This document shows positions 22,644-25,735 of a DNA stretch of 25,735 bases, piece by piece. The translations under genes were made by a program, and so were the position numbers. Within the stretch, counting starts at the first letter, position 1. Every line of letters begins with the position of its first letter. The stretch lies in assembly GCA_036557505.1 (NCBI GenBank), contig DATBHM010000166.1:1-25735 (forward strand), in the 5' to 3' direction. The stretch is from DATBHM01 sp036557505 (GTDB lineage: Bacteria > Actinomycetota > UBA4738 > JACQTL01). Under the pieces are notes generated by a model. The model saw only the letters and a list, made by a program, of their open reading frames with translations, did no database searches and was not told the origin of the DNA.

Positions 22644-23581
22644 CCGGCGCACCCCAGTGCGCTCCGCAGCGCCTCGAGGTTCCTGCGCATGATCGTGAAG
22701 TAGTCGTCGCCGTGGTCCTGCTCGGCCGGCGTGAGGCTCTCGATTGGGTCGAGGACGGCCACCTTCGCGCCGGTCTCGCGGGCCATCGTGTCGGCCACGT
22801 CGGGGGGGACGAGGGGCTCGGTGAACACGGTGGTCACGTGCTCGCGCCGGATGAGGTCCTCGATCCGCGCGAGGGTGGCCGGGTCCGGCTCGCCCTCGGG
22901 GGAGAGGCCCGTCATCGGCTCCTGGGTCAGGCCGTACCGGGCCGCGAGGTAGCCGAACGCGGCGTGCGTCGTGACGATCACCTTGGAGCGGCACCCGGCC
23001 AGGCCGGCCCGGTACTCGGCATCCAGCCGATCGAGGCGCCGGCGCATGGCCGTCACCGCAGCGCGTTCCGCGGTCGATGCGGCGCCGCCGGTCGGGCCGG
23101 CCCGGTGGAGCGCGTCCGCCACGACGTCGACGATGCGGGACATCAGGTGGGGATCGAGCCAGACGTGAGGGTCGGCGGTCTCGTTCCCTTCGGCGACGCC
23201 GACCCCGGGCGCGTGCACGGCCGAACCCAGCGCGTGCAGCACGTCGACCGAGGTCTGGTCGGAGGAGCGCTGCTGGACGGCCGACTCGACGGCCGGCTGG
23301 AACCCGCCCCCCAGGTACAGCACGACGTCGGCGTCCAGGACGTCGTCGAGCTGGCCGGACGACAGCTCCAGGTCGTGGGGCTCGACCCCCGGCGGCGTGA
23401 GGTCCGTGACGTCGACCGCGTTGCCGCCCACCGCCCGTGCCGCGAACTCGAGCGGATAGAAGCTCGTCACGACCGAGATCCGGGCGCCCGGCGACGCCGA
23501 GCTCGACGAGCACGCGGGCAGGGTCCCGGCCACCGCGGCGAGGGCGATCATCCCAAGAATGAGAATCGTTCTCGTTCTCAT
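22640..23581 (-). CDS. znuA: Metal ABC transporter substrate-binding lipoprotein, ZnuA-like
   Basis: This 313-residue extracytoplasmic metal-binding protein has a lipoprotein signal with a basic start (MRTRT), a hydrophobic core and lipobox LPAC, lipidated Cys near 24. The cluster-9 family metal ligands are visible: His in PGVEPHDLELS, His in DPHVWLDPH, His in TTHAAFGYLAARYGL, and the acidic ligand in LDPIESL. The His-rich loop of many ZnuA proteins is short here (HAPGVGVAEGNETADPH), so manganese specificity cannot be excluded; the Fur-type gene in the operon makes zinc the better guess. ATG 23581 is supported by a promoter whose -10 ends 9 nt upstream. The palindromic operator covers codons 1-8. 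Confidence 0.92.
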   Translation of the reverse strand: MRTRTILILGMIALAAVAGTLPACSSSSASPGARISVVTSFYPLEFAARAVGGNAVDVTDLTPPGVEPHDLELSSGQLDDVLDADVVLYLGGGFQPAVESAVQQRSSDQTSVDVLHALGSAVHAPGVGVAEGNETADPHVWLDPHLMSRIVDVVADALHRAGPTGGAASTAERAAVTAMRRRLDRLDAEYRAGLAGCRSKVIVTTHAAFGYLAARYGLTQEPMTGLSPEGEPDPATLARIEDLIRREHVTTVFTEPLVPPDVADTMARETGAKVAVLDPIESLTPAEQDHGDDYFTIMRRNLEALRSALGCAG

Positions 23582-23582
23582 T
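23558..23582. promoter_or_regulatory. Zur-box-like palindrome over the znuA start codon
   Basis: Perfect 8-bp arms AATGAGAA (23558-23565) and TTCTCATT (23575-23582) enclose 9 nt, and a nested GAGAA-TCG-TTCTC (23561-23573) sits in one half. The 15-mer starting at 23560 resembles the TGAAAATnATTTTCA Zur/Fur consensus. The site includes the znuA ATG and about +1 of its transcript, so a bound repressor would block initiation directly. Binding by the Zur of the same operon is inferred. Confidence 0.75.
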
Positions 23583-23590
23583 GAGAGGGA

Positions 23591-23619
23591 AAGGTACTTC
23601 CGACGCCCCGGTTCGTCAA
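23591..23619 (-). promoter_or_regulatory. znuA operon promoter (-35 TTGACG, -10 TACCTT)
   Basis: On the minus strand TTGACG (23614-23619) and TACCTT (23591-23596) are 17 bp apart, an ideal sigma-70-type spacing. The -10 ends 9 nt before the znuA ATG, so the message is leaderless or nearly so. This is the best promoter in the window. Confidence 0.7.
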
Positions 23620-23765
23620 CCGGGAAGATCCCGACCGGACGCGCTCCAACCCGGCCCGATGACCGGTACCATTGCCCCTCGGGCGGGGAAGCCGTCCGCA
23701 CCCGACCGACCATCCCGAACCCTCGAGCTCCGATCTGCGATCTGGATGAACACGGAACGAACCAC

Positions 23766-25735
23766 ATGGCGGTGACCACGCCCGCACCCCCGGACGCCGG
23801 CACACCGGCCCGCTCCGCCGACCACCCGAGCAGCTGGCTCGCCAACCCCTGGGTCCTGATCGCGTCGGCGGTGCTGGTGCTGGGACTGTTCGGCTGGAAC
23901 TTCCTGCTGCACCCGACGATCTCGGCGCCGACCCGGGACCCGGCCTGGTACACGTGGCGCGCCCAGCTGCTGACCGCCGCGGCGCCCCTCAACGTCGTGA
24001 AGGAGTGGGGGCCGTTCGGCATGTTCTCGGGCGGCTACCGGGTCTCGGTGCCGCTCACGGGGGCGTGGCTGATCCGGATGGGTGGCATCCACCGCTACAC
24101 GTTCTCCATCATCGTGATGGTGCTGCTGCCCCTGGTGGGGTCGCTCGCGCTCGGGGCGTTCGCCTGGCGGCACCGCCGGGACCACGTCGCCCTGTTCATG
24201 ACGTTCTTCGCGGCCGCAGCGCTGTTCCTGACGATCCCGTACGTCGGCTACATGGACAACGTCACGTGCCTGTGGATCCTGTCGCTGACACTGCCGTTCA
24301 TGAAGCCCGCGAGGGAGGGGTCGTGGGGGGCCCGGTCGGCGATCGCGCTGTTCATGTTCATGGCGACGATCACCCACCCGACGACCACGGCCATCTTCGT
24401 GGCGGTGCTGCTGGCCGGCGCCGGACTGCACTTCCTGACGAGCCGGTTCTCCATCACGGCCACCTGGCGCTCCGACGCCGCCGTGCTGATCTCGGCCGGC
24501 GCCGGCGTGCTCGTCGGGTTCGCCATGTGGAAGATCGGGGCGTGGGGCGTGAAGGCCCCGTTCGCCGACGCCGCCCTGCCGCCGCCCTACCCGTCGTCGG
24601 TGTTCAAGTCCACGCTGGGGCAGTGGGCCGGGAGCCTGAAGCCGGCGCTGATCGGTCCGCTGATCGCCATCGCCATCGGCTCGGTCACGTGGAGCACCTG
24701 GCGCGAGCGCAAGCGGGGCATCCCCATGGACGAGTACCCGCGGATGTCGCTGCTGTGGCTGCTGCCGCTGCTCGGGCTGCTCGGGTGGGTCGCCGGCCTG
24801 ACGTATCCGTACTACCGGTTCTTCAACACCACGACGGCCGTGATGCTCCTCACCGGCATGGGCGCGTGGATCGCCACGCGGTGGGCGCTTCGTCGCGGCC
24901 GCGTCCTCGGCGTGGCCGTGGTGGTGGTCATCCTGGCGGCGTTCGGGTTCACGATGGCCCGGGGGTTCGTCGAGTCGAACTGGAACTCCGAGGCGATCAC
25001 CGCGCGGTTCCTCGACCCCGGGACGCGCTCCGGGCTCGCCGCCGCACAGGGGTACATCGCCGCGAGCGACCCGAACCGCCCCGTGGTGTTCGTCATCGAC
25101 TACCGCCACGGTGACCGGAAGGCGTGGGGCTGGTCCAAGACGTTCTCGAACGTGGCCCGGTCCGGGCTCGAGGGCGACGAGGCGCTCCGCACGGCGATCT
25201 ATTTCGGCGACCTCGAGAACTTCCTGGCCGGCCGCCCCACCGGGAGCATCCGGCTCGCCGACTGCCATCCGGTCCCGCTGAACGAGGTCTACGACTGCGT
25301 CTCGGCCGGGTTCTTCGACGAGATGCGGACCCAGCTCGCACCGTACCGGGAGGCGCCGATCGCGTTCCTCGTGGACCGGTTCAACGCCGGGTCGCTCAAC
25401 GAGAAGGACTTCGGTCGGTACCCGCAGATCTCCTCCCACGTCGCCGTGGTGACCGGGCCGAACCTCGCCCCGCTCGATCAGCGGGCCGTGCAGGCCGGGA
25501 CGCGGGCAGGGGTCGCCGAGGCGAACGCCCTGGCGCACCCCGCCGGGCGGTTCTCCGATCCGCTCCACCTCCTGCGCGTGCTCCTGGTCCTCGCGCTGCT
25601 GCTCGTGGCGCCGGGGCTGATCGCCATGCGGTGGTTCCGGCTGGACGATTTCCCATCCCGCCTGGCCCTGGTGCCGGGGATCTCGTTCGCGATGACGATC
25701 ACCGCCGCGTTCTTCGTGAAGGCGGTGCACCGGAC
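23766..25735 (+). CDS. Large polytopic membrane protein, GT-C-like (partial, 3' end off window)
   Basis: The frame is open from ATG 23766 to the window end, at least 656 residues, and the C-terminus is missing. After a polar 25-residue start come about ten TM helices (30-395), beginning WVLIASAVLVLGLFGWNFLL. An extracytoplasmic domain of about 200 residues follows (398-598, including VVFVIDYRHGD and IRLADCHPVPLNEVYDCVS, with two Cys). Another TM pair starts near 602. The first loop carries RDPAWYTWRAQLL with Asp58, reminiscent of the DxxYxxR loop of GT-C glycosyltransferases that use lipid-linked sugars, so a cell-envelope glycosyltransferase is one reading. No family is confirmed. A TACCAT box lies about 95 nt upstream, and there is no SD. 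It is divergent from znuA by 184 bp. Confidence 0.72.
   Translation, partial: MAVTTPAPPDAGTPARSADHPSSWLANPWVLIASAVLVLGLFGWNFLLHPTISAPTRDPAWYTWRAQLLTAAAPLNVVKEWGPFGMFSGGYRVSVPLTGAWLIRMGGIHRYTFSIIVMVLLPLVGSLALGAFAWRHRRDHVALFMTFFAAAALFLTIPYVGYMDNVTCLWILSLTLPFMKPAREGSWGARSAIALFMFMATITHPTTTAIFVAVLLAGAGLHFLTSRFSITATWRSDAAVLISAGAGVLVGFAMWKIGAWGVKAPFADAALPPPYPSSVFKSTLGQWAGSLKPALIGPLIAIAIGSVTWSTWRERKRGIPMDEYPRMSLLWLLPLLGLLGWVAGLTYPYYRFFNTTTAVMLLTGMGAWIATRWALRRGRVLGVAVVVVILAAFGFTMARGFVESNWNSEAITARFLDPGTRSGLAAAQGYIAASDPNRPVVFVIDYRHGDRKAWGWSKTFSNVARSGLEGDEALRTAIYFGDLENFLAGRPTGSIRLADCHPVPLNEVYDCVSAGFFDEMRTQLAPYREAPIAFLVDRFNAGSLNEKDFGRYPQISSHVAVVTGPNLAPLDQRAVQAGTRAGVAEANALAHPAGRFSDPLHLLRVLLVLALLLVAPGLIAMRWFRLDDFPSRLALVPGISFAMTITAAFFVKAVHR

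Noticed and set aside
23616..25730. 704-codon minus-strand frame opposite the large membrane protein
   Set aside because: The product is Arg/His/Gln-rich without domains, while the plus strand encodes regular TM helices with normal codon phase.
1..25735. tRNA, rRNA, CRISPR array, prophage or intact insertion sequence
   Set aside because: No cloverleaf with a conserved T-loop, no regularly spaced direct repeats, no transposase motif and no terminal inverted repeats were seen while reading both strands.

Overview
The window is very GC-rich, densely coded DNA from a bacterium, most likely a member of the Actinomycetota. Supporting this are the high G/C at third codon positions, frequent GTG starts, a relic of the actinobacterial DUF222/HNH (13E12-type) nuclease family, a CDP-alcohol phosphatidyltransferase, an LLM-type flavin oxidoreductase, and several genes with a -10-like TAnnnT box 6-10 nt before the start codon and no Shine-Dalgarno (SD) sequence, as expected of leaderless transcripts. 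The class cannot be fixed from sequence alone. No rRNA, tRNA, CRISPR array, prophage or intact insertion sequence is visible.

Layout. 45-980 (+) is a BrkB/YihY membrane protein. 1008-4142 (-) reads as one operon: a membrane sensor histidine kinase, a LuxR-type response regulator overlapping it by 4 nt, and a DhlA-like haloalkane dehalogenase homologue. 4143-4487 holds no large gene but contains a 28-codon signal-peptide-like reading frame with a perfect SD and a hairpin. 4488-6229 (-) is a TetR regulator and a diiron ferritin-like protein overlapping by 4 nt, with a palindromic operator candidate just upstream. Divergent from it is a GreA-type factor (6359-6895, +). 6990-7410 (-) is a frameshifted DUF222/HNH relic. 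7622-8329 (+) is a CDP-alcohol phosphatidyltransferase. 8415-11532 (-) holds a monoacylglycerol-lipase-like hydrolase, an Fpg/MutM glycosylase, and a secreted, membrane-anchored beta-helix protein translationally coupled to fpg.

11610-14613 (+) is an oxidative pentose-phosphate cluster: 6-phosphogluconate dehydrogenase, a small Rieske-fold protein that has lost both histidine ligands, and glucose-6-phosphate dehydrogenase with a His-rich tail. Then come a 65-aa unknown protein, a twin-CBS protein (-) and MutY (+), whose starts overlap in a shared CATG. With Fpg, MutY makes the two glycosylase arms of 8-oxoguanine repair. 16344-17924 (+) holds a DUF4349 envelope protein and a DinB-fold protein. 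17929-20535 holds an LLM flavin oxidoreductase (-) divergent from an acyl-CoA ligase (+).

20532-23581 (-) is a complete zinc-type uptake operon, znuA-znuC-znuB-zur, in which every gene overlaps the next. It has a well-formed promoter and a Fur/Zur-like palindrome lying across the znuA start codon. 23766 to the window end (+) is a large polytopic membrane protein, cut by the window edge, with a possible GT-C-like first loop.

The most unusual items are the histidine-less Rieske protein between gnd and zwf, the start-codon Zur operator, the shortened Fe-S loop of MutY, the fpg/beta-helix coupling, and the small SD-led peptide near 4.35 kb. No clear new defence or mobile system is present.
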